This document shows positions 25,398 to 33,816 of a DNA stretch of 64,000 nt, piece after piece. The position numbers and the translations under genes were made by a program. The DNA is from CAYNHQ01 sp964397255. GTDB taxonomy: Bacteria; Bdellovibrionota_G; JALEGL01; DATDPG01. The notes beneath the pieces were generated by a model that had not been told where the DNA came from, made no database searches, and was given only the letters and a program-made list of their open reading frames with translations. Positions within the stretch are counted from its first letter, which is position 1. Each line of letters opens with the position of its first letter. The stretch spans positions 62,001-126,000 of the forward strand of contig CAYNHQ010000008.1 of the NCBI GenBank assembly GCA_964397255.1, written 5' to 3'.

Positions 25398-26143
25398 TGG
25401 CAGACGAACGTTGGGATGAATTCCAGGCTTGGGTGGAGCGCGTGATTGGACATCCTGTTACGGATCCCACACATCTTCGAGCGTCGATTACTCATCGATC
25501 GTATGTAAACGAGAATGTCGGCGTATCAGATGATGACAATGAGCGACTGGAGTTTCTGGGCGATGCGGTTCTTAGTTTAGTGGTAAGCGAAGCGTTAATG
25601 AATCGATATCCTGAGGAAACTGAGGGAATGCTTTCGAAATATCGTTCTTCCATCGTGAACGAACGAAGCCTGGCACGGGCGGCTCGAACCATGGAGTTGG
25701 GCCAATTTCTACGGCTTGGGAAGGGGGAGGAAATCACCAAGGGGCGTGAGAAAGATTCAATTTTGGCGAATGCCTTTGAGGCAATTGTCGCGGCGCTTTA
25801 TCTCAATGGTGGGGTCAAGGACTCAAAAGCCTTTGTTCTGCATCATTTTGCCGAGACGATCGATAGAGCTGAAGAGGATGTGGAGCGACATGATTTCAAA
25901 ACCACTCTTCAAGAATTCACTCAACGCGTGCTGGGGACAACACCTGTGTACCGCGTGATTTCGCAAGGGGGGCCCGATCACGAAAAGACGTTCGAATCGG
26001 CGGTGGAAGTCGCGGGGAGAATTTGCGGGCGCGGAAGAGCGGGAAGCAAAAAACACTCGGAACAGCTTGCGGCTGACGAGGCTCTCAAACTTCTTCGGAA
26101 AGAGCATTCCGAGTCAGTCGAGTCCAATACTGCCGAGTCATGA
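25397..26143 (+). CDS. rnc: Ribonuclease III
   Basis: Cleaves double-stranded RNA in rRNA maturation and mRNA control. The 248 residues contain the signature NERLEFLGDAVLSLVVSEAL, the second acidic region DSILANAFEAIVAALYL, and a C-terminal dsRNA-binding domain (DFKTTLQEFTQRVLGTTPVY; GSKKHSEQLAADEAL). It is coupled upstream to mtaB and downstream to der (ATGA), a three-gene RNA/ribosome operon. Confidence 0.97.
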   Translation: MADERWDEFQAWVERVIGHPVTDPTHLRASITHRSYVNENVGVSDDDNERLEFLGDAVLSLVVSEALMNRYPEETEGMLSKYRSSIVNERSLARAARTMELGQFLRLGKGEEITKGREKDSILANAFEAIVAALYLNGGVKDSKAFVLHHFAETIDRAEEDVERHDFKTTLQEFTQRVLGTTPVYRVISQGGPDHEKTFESAVEVAGRICGRGRAGSKKHSEQLAADEALKLLRKEHSESVESNTAES

Positions 26144-27471
26144 AACCAATAGTGGTGATCGTGGGTCGTCCCAATGTGGGGAAGTCGACCCTATTTAATC
26201 GTTTGGTGGGTCGACGCCGGGCCATTGTCCACGATCAGCCTGGGATTACGCGCGACCGAATTTCTTCTGATGTCGATCTCAATGGAAGAATCATTCAATT
26301 TGTCGACACTGGCGGCCTTGAGCGCGCTTCGAAGCGCTCAAGCGATATTCAGGGAGAAGTGAACGATCAAGTCGACCGGGCCATTCGGGAAGCTGACATG
26401 ATTTTGGCGGTGTTTGACGCCAGGGAAGGGCTTTTAGCTGCGGATGAAGCAATGGTTTCTGAAATCCGCCGCTCGGGCAAAGCGCTGATTGCGGTTCTCA
26501 ACAAAATCGATCCGGGCTCGAAGGTGTCCACAGAGGAGTTTTTTCGAATCGGTCTTAAAAACTTCGCTGAAGTTTCTGCGGAGCATGGTTCGGGAATCGA
26601 AGGTCTACGGGAAGAGATATTGAAAAATCTGCCCAGGGAAAATGAATCGGAAAAGAAAAAAAGTTCATCGGTTACCCGAGTGGCATTTCTGGGTCGCCCC
26701 AATGTTGGGAAATCTTCACTCATTAACAAGATTTTGGGTGAGCCCCGCCTCGTAGTTTCACCCTCGCCGGGTACGACACGCGATGCTGTGGATACCGACG
26801 TGACCATTGATGGAGAGCATTACATACTTCTCGATACGGCCGGAATTCGAAAACGTGGAAAGATGGAAGGAGAAATCGAAGCGGTCTCCGCCATTCGTTC
26901 TCTGCAGGCGCTTGAAAGAGCCGATGCCGTCATTTTAGTGATCGATGGCTCGGAAGGAATTACGACTCAAGATCAGCATGTGGCATCGGAAATTATGGAT
27001 AAGGGAATTGGACTTGCGGTGGCCGCAAATAAGTGGGATCTCGCCGAAAAGGGGGAGGCCGCTCGGGCGAAGTTCCGCCAGGCAATATTAAATGAAGCTC
27101 CTTTCCTTCATTTTGCTCCCCTTCGTTTTGTTTCAGCCAAGACAGGAGAAGGAATGGAAGGCCTTCTCCCCCTTGCGGAACGGGTGAAGAGGAATTTTCT
27201 TCGCCGCTTTTCGCATGAAGAACTCAAGCCTCTCTTTGAGGAAATTTGTCCCTCGGGTTCCATGACCGGAAGGGAAGGGAAGGAGCTGCGTCTCTTCGGT
27301 CTCTTGCAGGCCGATATACGAATTCCGACATTTCATCTTTTTTGCAATGACCCACGGCGAGCCAAGCCCGAGAACGAACGCTTTTGGCAGCGCCAACTTA
27401 CTGAAAGATTGGAATTGGATGGCGTACCGATTCGAATCGTCTTCCGCCGAAAGCGCTCACGCCGAAGGTGA
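26140..27471 (+). CDS. der: Ribosome-assembly GTPase Der (EngA)
   Basis: An essential GTPase of large-subunit assembly with two G domains in tandem and a C-terminal KH-like domain. The first P-loop is GRPNVGKSTLFNRLVGRR (near residue 8) and the second GRPNVGKSSLINKILG (near residue 185), with NKID and NKWD specificity motifs. Length 443 matches the family. The ATG overlaps the rnc stop, and the 3' end overlaps the convergent lipoprotein gene by 15 bases. Confidence 0.97.
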   Translation: MKPIVVIVGRPNVGKSTLFNRLVGRRRAIVHDQPGITRDRISSDVDLNGRIIQFVDTGGLERASKRSSDIQGEVNDQVDRAIREADMILAVFDAREGLLAADEAMVSEIRRSGKALIAVLNKIDPGSKVSTEEFFRIGLKNFAEVSAEHGSGIEGLREEILKNLPRENESEKKKSSSVTRVAFLGRPNVGKSSLINKILGEPRLVVSPSPGTTRDAVDTDVTIDGEHYILLDTAGIRKRGKMEGEIEAVSAIRSLQALERADAVILVIDGSEGITTQDQHVASEIMDKGIGLAVAANKWDLAEKGEAARAKFRQAILNEAPFLHFAPLRFVSAKTGEGMEGLLPLAERVKRNFLRRFSHEELKPLFEEICPSGSMTGREGKELRLFGLLQADIRIPTFHLFCNDPRRAKPENERFWQRQLTERLELDGVPIRIVFRRKRSRRR

Positions 27472-28305
27472 GGAAGGCGAGGGGAGGGCGATAATCCACG
27501 CTTCTCCTTCGGGAGCGGCCATCTTCACAATCAATACCGTCTTACCTTCCACCGTCCCGCGGAGAATTTCGGAACCTTGCTCAGGATAGAGGGTGTCGGC
27601 ATGAACATCTCCATTTCCCAGCGTAAAGAGGCCCACACGTTTTCCGTCCCGACGGACTTCAAGGCGCTCAATCTCTTCGTTGGCCTTTTTCGCCAGGGGA
27701 CTTGAGGAATCTTTTGTAAAGTAAACTTCGGAGGCGACAGGCTTTACCTCTTCACTTTCACCGATTCGAAACCGAATCCAAACTCCCTTCCATGCGACGC
27801 TACCAATTTCCGCAATGGATGAGACATTCTTCAAGTCTTTTGGCACCGGCGTAACACACAGGTCTGAAGTGCGGTCTTCACTTATTCCCACTTCGCGACA
27901 GGAGGAATACACCACGGCGCGTTCGAGCGCAGATGAATTTGCGTCGCTGAGTTCCATTTTGACGAGACTGTGTGTGCCGTTGCCATTTGTTCCCTGAAGT
28001 TTTACGCCTTCGGATGTAAGGAACCCCTTCTTACCGTTCACAAGTCGTACGCTTAATGCCTCAGACCCAAGTTCGGGGGCCTTGGTTTCGGTTGGAATTC
28101 GGAGCTCCGGTCGAGTAGGGGTCGACGAATTATCCGCAACATGCACTACCGGATGTGGAACCACAGTCGGAGATTGTTGTGCTATGGATGCAGGGGCATT
28201 TTTCAAATTTTGCGCCGCAAGGAAGTTCGCTTGTGCGGTCGGATTTACATGCGGAGTATGCGGCCCTCCACAGGCCAGAAGTGCCATGGGAATTGAAAGC
28301 CACAT
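27457..28305 (-). CDS. Predicted lipoprotein of unknown function
   Basis: 282 residues from ATG 28305; the lipobox LLAC gives a lipid-modified Cys at residue 12, with an unusually short signal. Frame-compatible TTG (28314) and GTG (28368) starts lengthen the signal; a -10 TATAAT eight bases before the GTG would even allow a leaderless message. The mature protein has a low-complexity Pro/Gln/His-rich linker (to about residue 80) followed by a beta-rich domain with a Cys pair (YSSCREVG, SDLCVTP). I do not recognise it. It is convergent with der, overlapping by 15 bases. Confidence 0.75.
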   Translation of the reverse strand: MWLSIPMALLACGGPHTPHVNPTAQANFLAAQNLKNAPASIAQQSPTVVPHPVVHVADNSSTPTRPELRIPTETKAPELGSEALSVRLVNGKKGFLTSEGVKLQGTNGNGTHSLVKMELSDANSSALERAVVYSSCREVGISEDRTSDLCVTPVPKDLKNVSSIAEIGSVAWKGVWIRFRIGESEEVKPVASEVYFTKDSSSPLAKKANEEIERLEVRRDGKRVGLFTLGNGDVHADTLYPEQGSEILRGTVEGKTVLIVKMAAPEGEAWIIALPSPSSPSA

Positions 28306-28376
28306 CAAGCGCAAATGGGTATGGATTTGTGGGGCACATACCCCGCATATGTTATGGAGGCGGATCACGGGCCTAC

Positions 28377-28406
28377 ATTATATTCGACCTAATCAACGCA
28401 TCGCAA
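28377..28406 (-). promoter_or_regulatory. Promoter of the 28 kb lipoprotein gene
   Basis: On the minus strand: -35 TTGCGA (28406-28401), an 18-base spacer, then -10 TATAAT (28382-28377). Transcription should begin near 28370, only a base or two from the most upstream in-frame GTG (28368). Confidence 0.55.
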
Positions 28407-28478
28407 CAACTAGATTAACAACAATTATACAATAATATTAATATGTTATTATTTAAAGTCGAAATGAGAGCGACGAAT

Positions 28479-28616
28479 ATGTCTCTTCTCTATTCAAAAT
28501 ATTGGCGGGACAAGTTTGCCCATAAAATTGCTAGAAACCAGTACGAGTCTTTGGATAGAAGAAATTTACCGCCTTTGGTCAAGAAGTGGACTTTTTTGGT
28601 CGGCCCGTCAGGATGA
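28479..28616 (+). CDS. Possible small ORF upstream of pepA
   Basis: A 45-codon open frame (ATG 28479) preceded by GAGAG at a workable distance; in-frame ATGs at 28464 and 28443 would lengthen it to 57 codons. The product is basic and aromatic (MSLLYSKYWRDKFAHKIARN). It ends 6 bases before the pepA start and could be a leader peptide. It sits in an AT-rich intergenic stretch with an imperfect palindrome near 28430-28455. Evidence is weak. Confidence 0.25.
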   Translation: MSLLYSKYWRDKFAHKIARNQYESLDRRNLPPLVKKWTFLVGPSG

Positions 28617-28622
28617 TGCGGC

Positions 28623-30101
28623 ATGAAACGACTCCAAATTTCCATTCAGGTTCGAAATGTTTCTCCGGAGAAACTCGAAGCCGATGTTTTGATTCTCCCC
28701 GTGTTTGCGAAAAAAGATCTTCCTTCACCCACAAAAGAAATCAATCGACTTCTTGGGGGTTTCCTAGTCTCTCGAATGGAGCGAGATCATTTTGATGGAG
28801 AAAGCGAGAAGACGCTCTGGGTGGAAGTGACGGGACTTCGGGCGTCGCGGGTCCTTTTGGTGGGGCTGGGCAAGAGGAATGAATGCAATGGAGCCTCGGT
28901 TCGGAACGGATACGGCGCGGCCTATTCAGCTTTGGCGAGGCAGAAGATCAAGTGGGCCGCCCTTCCACTGTCGAACGACTCCAAATTGAAAGCGGAGAGC
29001 GAAGCAGCGCTGGAGGGATTTCTTCTAAGCTCCTATCGCTTCGACAAATATCTCAAAAATGCCGACGACAAATACATGATGGAAGGCATCGAAGTGGGCC
29101 TTTCAGGAAGCGCGGCCGGATTCCAAAAGAATCTTCCTAGAATTGGTGCGGTGGTCGAAGCGACGTTTTTAGCCCGCGATCTTGTGAACGAACCTGCCAA
29201 TGTGGTGACTCCCGAAAGTATGGAGCAAAAGGCCCGGGAAATCGCGAAGACAAACAAGCTTCAACTCAAAGTTTTGCATGAAAACGATTTAAAGAAGCTC
29301 GGAATGAACCTCATTTTGGCCGTCGGAATGGGAAGTTCCATTCGGCCCCGGTTGGTGCATCTGGAATACCGTCCAAAAGGTAAGGCCAAGAAACATGTCG
29401 CGCTCGTGGGAAAGGGGGTCACGTTCGATAGCGGGGGTCTCTCACTCAAACCCCAAAACAATATGTATGGAATGAAAGGAGATATGGCGGGTTCCGCCGC
29501 GGTTCTCGCCACGATGAAGGCGATCAGCGAGCTGAAACTTCCGATTCATGTCCATGGAATTTTTCCATTGGTTGAAAATGTTCCCAGCGCACATTCCGTA
29601 AAACCTGGGGATGTCTTTATCGCAAAAAATGGAAAAAGCGTCGAAATTGAAAACACCGACGCGGAAGGAAGATTGATTCTGGCCGACTCTCTGACCTATG
29701 CAGAAAACCTTAAGGTGGATCAAATACTAGATTTAGCCACGTTAACGGGCGCGATCGTCGTAGCGCTGGGAGAAGATATCGGCGGGATGTTCACCGCAGA
29801 CGACAAATTGGCGAGAGAAATTCTTTCTGCTTCGGAATCATCGGGCGAAAAATTCTGGAGGCTGCCTCTGGAGACAGAATACAAGAAGCTTCTCAAAAGC
29901 GACGTCGCCGATATGAAAAATGTCGGCGGAAAATATGGGGGATCGATCACAGCCGCCCTTTTCTTATCCGAATTTGTGGAAAAAACGCCTTGGGCCCACC
30001 TCGATATCGCGGGACCCGCGTTTATCGAGCACGACTGGTCCATCTCACGAAAAGGAGGAACCGGATTTCCGATTCGGATGCTGGTCAATTTTCTAAGTTA
30101 G
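28623..30101 (+). CDS. pepA: Leucyl aminopeptidase (M17)
   Basis: A cytosolic dizinc/dimanganese aminopeptidase releasing N-terminal residues; some homologues also bind DNA. The C-terminal catalytic domain (about 175-490) carries VGKGVTFDSGGLSLKP, MKGDMAGSAAVLATM and the signature NTDAEGRLILADSL, with metal and catalytic Lys/Asp/Glu residues in place. The N-terminal macro-like domain is divergent, as usual. Length 492 is typical. The start is ATG 28623 with no strong ribosome-binding site. Confidence 0.96.
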   Translation: MKRLQISIQVRNVSPEKLEADVLILPVFAKKDLPSPTKEINRLLGGFLVSRMERDHFDGESEKTLWVEVTGLRASRVLLVGLGKRNECNGASVRNGYGAAYSALARQKIKWAALPLSNDSKLKAESEAALEGFLLSSYRFDKYLKNADDKYMMEGIEVGLSGSAAGFQKNLPRIGAVVEATFLARDLVNEPANVVTPESMEQKAREIAKTNKLQLKVLHENDLKKLGMNLILAVGMGSSIRPRLVHLEYRPKGKAKKHVALVGKGVTFDSGGLSLKPQNNMYGMKGDMAGSAAVLATMKAISELKLPIHVHGIFPLVENVPSAHSVKPGDVFIAKNGKSVEIENTDAEGRLILADSLTYAENLKVDQILDLATLTGAIVVALGEDIGGMFTADDKLAREILSASESSGEKFWRLPLETEYKKLLKSDVADMKNVGGKYGGSITAALFLSEFVEKTPWAHLDIAGPAFIEHDWSISRKGGTGFPIRMLVNFLS

Positions 30102-30104
30102 GCT

Positions 30105-30764
30105 CTAACCAAAGTTACAGCCGAACCAAACACGAAAACCGAATTCAGTGTCCGAATGACCGCTCGTCACGGCGATATTCGGACCCAATTCGAAGAGGAA
30201 CCATGGAACGATTGATTCTTTGACTTTCACTTCCACCCCGATTCGCGCATAAATGGGAATTACGAAGGCGGTATCGCCGTCGTGAACGAAGAAAACGGCC
30301 ACGGGCAAATTTCCCCCCGTGATGATGTTTACCTTGGGATCGATGTCGATGGTCACCGGAACTCCCATTTCCGCTCGAAGCCCGGCCGCAAATTCATTTC
30401 CACCCGGTCCCCCATCCACCGCCGCGATCAAAACTCCGGGGTCCAACCGGAAGGCGACATCCGTGATTCCGCTCTTGCCGAGACGAAACTTCATCGGGAC
30501 ATTAAAAGCTCCGCCAATGTCCACTTCAGAATGTTCACCGACCCAGTCGCCGTAAACCAGTTCCCCACCGATCGCCCAATCGAAGCTCCCCCCGCCATGC
30601 CACCATTCATAGGTGAGGCTGGGCCAACCCACGCCCACCAAATGATAAGTACCCGCCGGCAGAGGCTTTCCGCCTTGGATTGAAAAGGGCCCCGCTTTCG
30701 AAGTTGTGGCGCCCACTGAAACGAAGAAAAGAGCCAATAGCAATGTTTTGAAAATTCTTTTCAT
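30105..30764 (-). CDS. Predicted outer-membrane/secreted beta-rich protein
   Basis: 219 residues from ATG 30764, chosen because MKRIFKTLLLALFFVSVGAT is a clean signal peptide ending near TSKA-G. The mature part alternates hydrophobic and polar residues with many Gly and aromatics (YEWWHGGGSFDWAIGGELVY, FAAGLRAEMGVPV, RIGVEVKVKESIVPWFLFEL) and ends WFGCNFG, compatible with a barrel of about ten strands. No family is recognised. It converges on pepA with only a 3-base gap. Confidence 0.75.
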   Translation of the reverse strand: MKRIFKTLLLALFFVSVGATTSKAGPFSIQGGKPLPAGTYHLVGVGWPSLTYEWWHGGGSFDWAIGGELVYGDWVGEHSEVDIGGAFNVPMKFRLGKSGITDVAFRLDPGVLIAAVDGGPGGNEFAAGLRAEMGVPVTIDIDPKVNIITGGNLPVAVFFVHDGDTAFVIPIYARIGVEVKVKESIVPWFLFELGPNIAVTSGHSDTEFGFRVWFGCNFG

Positions 30765-30778
30765 GCCCCTAGTAAACA

Positions 30779-31456
30779 TCATTGGAAAAAGAAAGAAAGA
30801 TATCGATAAAGGTTGGGAAATTGAGAAATGAGAAGGGGGCCATAAGCATTGGAAATTGAATGAAAAAGAACTCCGGGAATGATCGAGCCTGTCGCCAGCG
30901 TAAGGGGCGCCGTAATAAGACCCAACAAAAGCGGTCCGATGGCGAAGCCCCCATGTCCCCCCATGAAAATAACGGCGGACAATATGACGGAAGCCCTAGC
31001 GGAGTAGGATTCTCGGAGAGCCGGGAGAAGAATTCCGCGGAAAAACATCTCTTCCGATAACGGGGCCAAAAAAAGCAGCATCATCAATGTCGGGAGATCG
31101 AAATGATTCGAAAAAGGGCCCCCCCCCAATATAGGACGCGGAAGAAAGTGAAATTTTGAATCCAACCCCATCAAAATGAGACCGATCGAGACCGTCAGCC
31201 CCGCGGGAATAAGTCCCAGAGATATTCCCAAAGAAATATCTGTAAAGAGTTTCGATCGCTTAATTCCGAGTTCTGAAAACGAGAGTTTTCGAAACGAAGC
31301 GATCACGGCGAAGGAAATAAAAAAAAGGGCTTGAGGTGAAACCAAAAGTGACAACCATCCCGATTTTGGGAAATGTGGGATGAAATAAGGATTGAAGATC
31401 AACCCGAACGCAATCAACGCGAGAAAGGGAGCTCCAAGACCGATCGGTTTTTTCAT
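30779..31456 (-). CDS. CPBP-family intramembrane metalloprotease
   Basis: 225 residues, polytopic, with the CPBP/Rce1-like (Abi) motif 1 LSEEMFFRGILLPAL, motif 2 FMGGHGGFAIGPLLLGLI and motif 3 GVLFHSISNAYG. Glu-Glu and His residues should bind zinc in the membrane. These proteases process membrane peptides or act in bacteriocin immunity; the substrate is unknown. The start at 31456 overlaps the upstream small-membrane-protein stop (ATGA). A run of nine G (minus strand, 31119-31127) lies in the coding sequence at LGGGPF and might slip. Confidence 0.88.
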   Translation of the reverse strand: MKKPIGLGAPFLALIAFGLIFNPYFIPHFPKSGWLSLLVSPQALFFISFAVIASFRKLSFSELGIKRSKLFTDISLGISLGLIPAGLTVSIGLILMGLDSKFHFLPRPILGGGPFSNHFDLPTLMMLLFLAPLSEEMFFRGILLPALRESYSARASVILSAVIFMGGHGGFAIGPLLLGLITAPLTLATGSIIPGVLFHSISNAYGPLLISQFPNLYRYLSFFFQ

Positions 31457-31653
31457 TCGGTCGGTCCGGCGCGAAGAAAATAGAGGAGAGGAAGAGGAGC
31501 GAGAAGCATCAAGACCCCGAGCACCAAGCGAAACCCGCCAATCCACTTGTTCTCTTTGCGCGATCGAAGAGCGAGCACTCCGCGAGATAGATTGAACACA
31601 CCCACACCCATGAAAAAGGTGAGCGCCAAAGTCTTCGCATACGCCGAATTCAT
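31453..31653 (-). CDS. Small two-helix membrane protein
   Basis: 66 residues from ATG 31653 (MNSAYAKTLALTFFMGVGVF...), with two hydrophobic helices around a basic turn (ALRSRKENKW). It is coupled by ATGA overlaps to both rsmI upstream and the CPBP protease downstream, so it is a genuine operon member although its function is unknown. It could be a substrate or partner of the neighbouring intramembrane protease. Confidence 0.7.
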   Translation of the reverse strand: MNSAYAKTLALTFFMGVGVFNLSRGVLALRSRKENKWIGGFRLVLGVLMLLAPLPLLYFLRAGPTE

Positions 31654-32381
31654 TCTTCCTCCTGATTTCTTGATTTTCGTTTGAATCGTTTCGCTTCTTT
31701 TTTGCTCATTCCCTCCACGACGACGGTGCATTCCCCTTTTGTCTTTCTATTTTGCAAGATCTCTGTCAGTTGACGGAGCGTGCCTCGCATCAGCTCCTCA
31801 TGAACTTTCGTCAGTTCTCGGGCAATACAGGCTCGCCGCTCGGGGTTGAGATGCGCCAGTTGCGCCAACGTCTTTCCAATTCTTACCGGGGACTCAAAAA
31901 ATACCGAAGTGTCCGGACCCTGGGCGATCGATTTCAGCGCATCCAGTCGCTCGTCTCCCTTTTTCGAAAGAAAGCCATGAAAACGAAATGGAGTCGTGAG
32001 AAATCCTGAAGCGGAAAGCGCGGTCATCACGGCCGAAGCTCCGGGCAGGGGGACCACACGAAATCCCGAGTCGACCACCCGCTGTGTGAGCCGGACCCCG
32101 GGATCGGAAACGGTGGGAGTTCCCGCATCGCTGACAAAGGCCACATCAAATCCTGCCCTCAATTTATCGAGGACCTGCATCGCCGCCCGCTCCTCGGCCA
32201 TCTCATCACAGCGTACGAGGGGTTTGGAAATTTGGAGATGACTCAAGAGCTTTCGGGCCCTGCGAGTGTCTTCAGCGGCTACGAGACCCACATCCGCCAG
32301 GATTTTGGCGGCGCGCTGTGTGAGATCGGATAAATTCCCGATCGGGGTTCCGATGACGAATAGGCTGCCGGATTTCCACAT
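31650..32381 (-). CDS. rsmI: 16S rRNA (cytidine-1402-2'-O)-methyltransferase
   Basis: RsmI methylates the ribose of C1402 in 16S rRNA using SAM. The 243 residues show the tetrapyrrole-methylase fold: LFVIGTPIGNLSDLTQRA, AAEDTRRARKLL, VAFVSDAGTPTVSDPG, VPLPGASAVMTALSASG and FHGFLSKKGDERL. The C-terminal tail is strongly basic and somewhat shorter than in E. coli. It is the first gene of the rsmI - small membrane protein - CPBP operon. Confidence 0.95.
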   Translation of the reverse strand: MWKSGSLFVIGTPIGNLSDLTQRAAKILADVGLVAAEDTRRARKLLSHLQISKPLVRCDEMAEERAAMQVLDKLRAGFDVAFVSDAGTPTVSDPGVRLTQRVVDSGFRVVPLPGASAVMTALSASGFLTTPFRFHGFLSKKGDERLDALKSIAQGPDTSVFFESPVRIGKTLAQLAHLNPERRACIARELTKVHEELMRGTLRQLTEILQNRKTKGECTVVVEGMSKKEAKRFKRKSRNQEEE

Positions 32382-32440
32382 TTTTTTCTATTTTGGCCTG
32401 TTCTTGTTGTGTGGCAAGAGGTTCGGATAAACTAGAGGGA

Positions 32441-32863
32441 ATGCGAAAAGCCCTCCTTCTTGGACTTCTTCTTGTCGCCTGTACGGAAGATCCAGAGCAA
32501 ATCATGGTGTCTTTGAAGACCGAAAAGGCGACCCAGACACAAATCAAGTATTTTATCTTTTTTGTTCAGTCGAAATCGGACGCAACAAAAATTGAAGGAT
32601 ATCCCGTCGAATGTTTACCTTCGCGTAACTGTATCAAGGCGAAGTGCGGATATTCCCCATCCGACCCCAATTTTGAACTCCCTCTGAATTTGTTTGAGAA
32701 AGGCGATGACGTTACGTTGTTTGCTTGCGGTGTGGATAATGCCGCGGGTGCGATTCAAGCCGGATCTATTCCTCTCAAAAATGTTGCCCCCGGAACAGGG
32801 CCCGATATTCAAATGACGAATGCCACGGAATGCAGCTCCACCTTTCCCATTGGTCCTTGCTGA
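32441..32863 (+). CDS. Predicted lipoprotein, first of three in tandem
   Basis: 140 residues from ATG 32441, preceded by AGAGGG. The signal peptide MRKALLLGLLLVAC ends at Cys14 (lipobox LVAC). The mature domain is small and Cys-rich (VECLPSRNCIKAKCGYSP, FACGVDN, ECSSTFPIGPC), suggesting several disulfides in the periplasm or at the surface. No family is recognised. The next gene starts on its stop codon (TGATG). Confidence 0.75.
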   Translation: MRKALLLGLLLVACTEDPEQIMVSLKTEKATQTQIKYFIFFVQSKSDATKIEGYPVECLPSRNCIKAKCGYSPSDPNFELPLNLFEKGDDVTLFACGVDNAAGAIQAGSIPLKNVAPGTGPDIQMTNATECSSTFPIGPC

Positions 32864-33294
32864 TGACTAAGGTGTGGGTCGCGATTTTCCTTTTGTTCTC
32901 CGCCATGAGCTGCGGAGAGAAGCCGGGACCTCAGATTCCTATTGATATCATGCCCTCGTCAGCACTTCTGGACTCGAATGTTTCCGATATCGTTTTCTCG
33001 ATTACGAATATTCCCGACGCCAACGGAGATGGTCTGGATCAGGATGGCGACGGTCATCCGGACGCATTTTATTTCCCGACGGTATGCGGCTCTACGTTTC
33101 CTGCGGGGTGCGGGTTTCCGCGCGTAAGCGGATCAAAAATTACCGTGGGAGAGATCCCTCTCGGATTTCGATACAGAATGATCGTGCGTTTAAGGAATGC
33201 CGCGGGAACCGCGCTTTATAGCGGAACTCTCGACTTCGACAACGACCAGAACTTGGGTTCAATCTTGGTTACTGTAACGGTGCCAACGCCGTGA
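32863..33294 (+). CDS. Predicted lipoprotein, second of three in tandem
   Basis: 143 residues from ATG 32863. The signal peptide (MTKVWVAIFLLFSAMSC) has Cys17 as lipidation site. The mature part is beta-sandwich-like, with an Asp-rich calcium-binding-like loop (DANGDGLDQDGDGHPDAFYF) resembling thrombospondin type 3 or dockerin loops, followed by paired Cys. The gene overlaps its neighbours at both ends (TGATG and GTGA), so the three lipoproteins are translated together. Function unknown. Confidence 0.75.
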   Translation: MTKVWVAIFLLFSAMSCGEKPGPQIPIDIMPSSALLDSNVSDIVFSITNIPDANGDGLDQDGDGHPDAFYFPTVCGSTFPAGCGFPRVSGSKITVGEIPLGFRYRMIVRLRNAAGTALYSGTLDFDNDQNLGSILVTVTVPTP

Positions 33295-33815
33295 GAAATT
33301 TTTTGATCATAGCTTTGAGCGGGATTTTGGTGAGTTGTGGAGAGTCGCCGGTCCTAACGATCGACGTGGATCTTGCCGTCAATCCGACAACGGAGGGGAA
33401 TCCGCTGAAGAAGATTGAAGCGGACCGAATCGCTGGAACATCCCTCGGAATTTATTTCCGTTTCACTCCCCTTCGCTGCCCTCCTGGAAGTATTGAAAAC
33501 ACCGCTGGGACCCCCATCCAATTTCCTCCCGTGAATCCAGACGGGTCGACCCAACCCGGTTTTAAAGCCACGGAGAATGAGTTCAATATCGATACCACGC
33601 TACTTAAGACGTTTACGTATTACAAAGTGGAGATGTTTTCTCAAGATGCGTTCGGAAATGTCCCCTATAAAGGGGTGAGTGATTGTCCGGTGAATTTGAG
33701 TCTCAATCCGCAGGTTCCGGTTACCATTTGTTTTGGCGAAGCGACCACGACACCTCTTTGCCCGGGTGTCACCCCCTTCTCGTTATGCACGACTACGGCC
33801 GAATTTTGTCACTAA
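33291..33815 (+). CDS. Predicted lipoprotein, third of three in tandem
   Basis: 174 residues from GTG 33291. The signal peptide MRNFLIIALSGILVSC has Cys16. The mature part resembles the two preceding lipoproteins in size and beta character, with conserved-looking Cys (FTPLRCPPGS, VSDCPVNLS, CPGVTPFSLC). The three genes may be diverged copies of one ancestor or parts of one surface complex. The stop lies 1 base from the convergent RNase G gene. Confidence 0.75.
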   Translation: MRNFLIIALSGILVSCGESPVLTIDVDLAVNPTTEGNPLKKIEADRIAGTSLGIYFRFTPLRCPPGSIENTAGTPIQFPPVNPDGSTQPGFKATENEFNIDTTLLKTFTYYKVEMFSQDAFGNVPYKGVSDCPVNLSLNPQVPVTICFGEATTTPLCPGVTPFSLCTTTAEFCH

Positions 33816-33816
33816 G

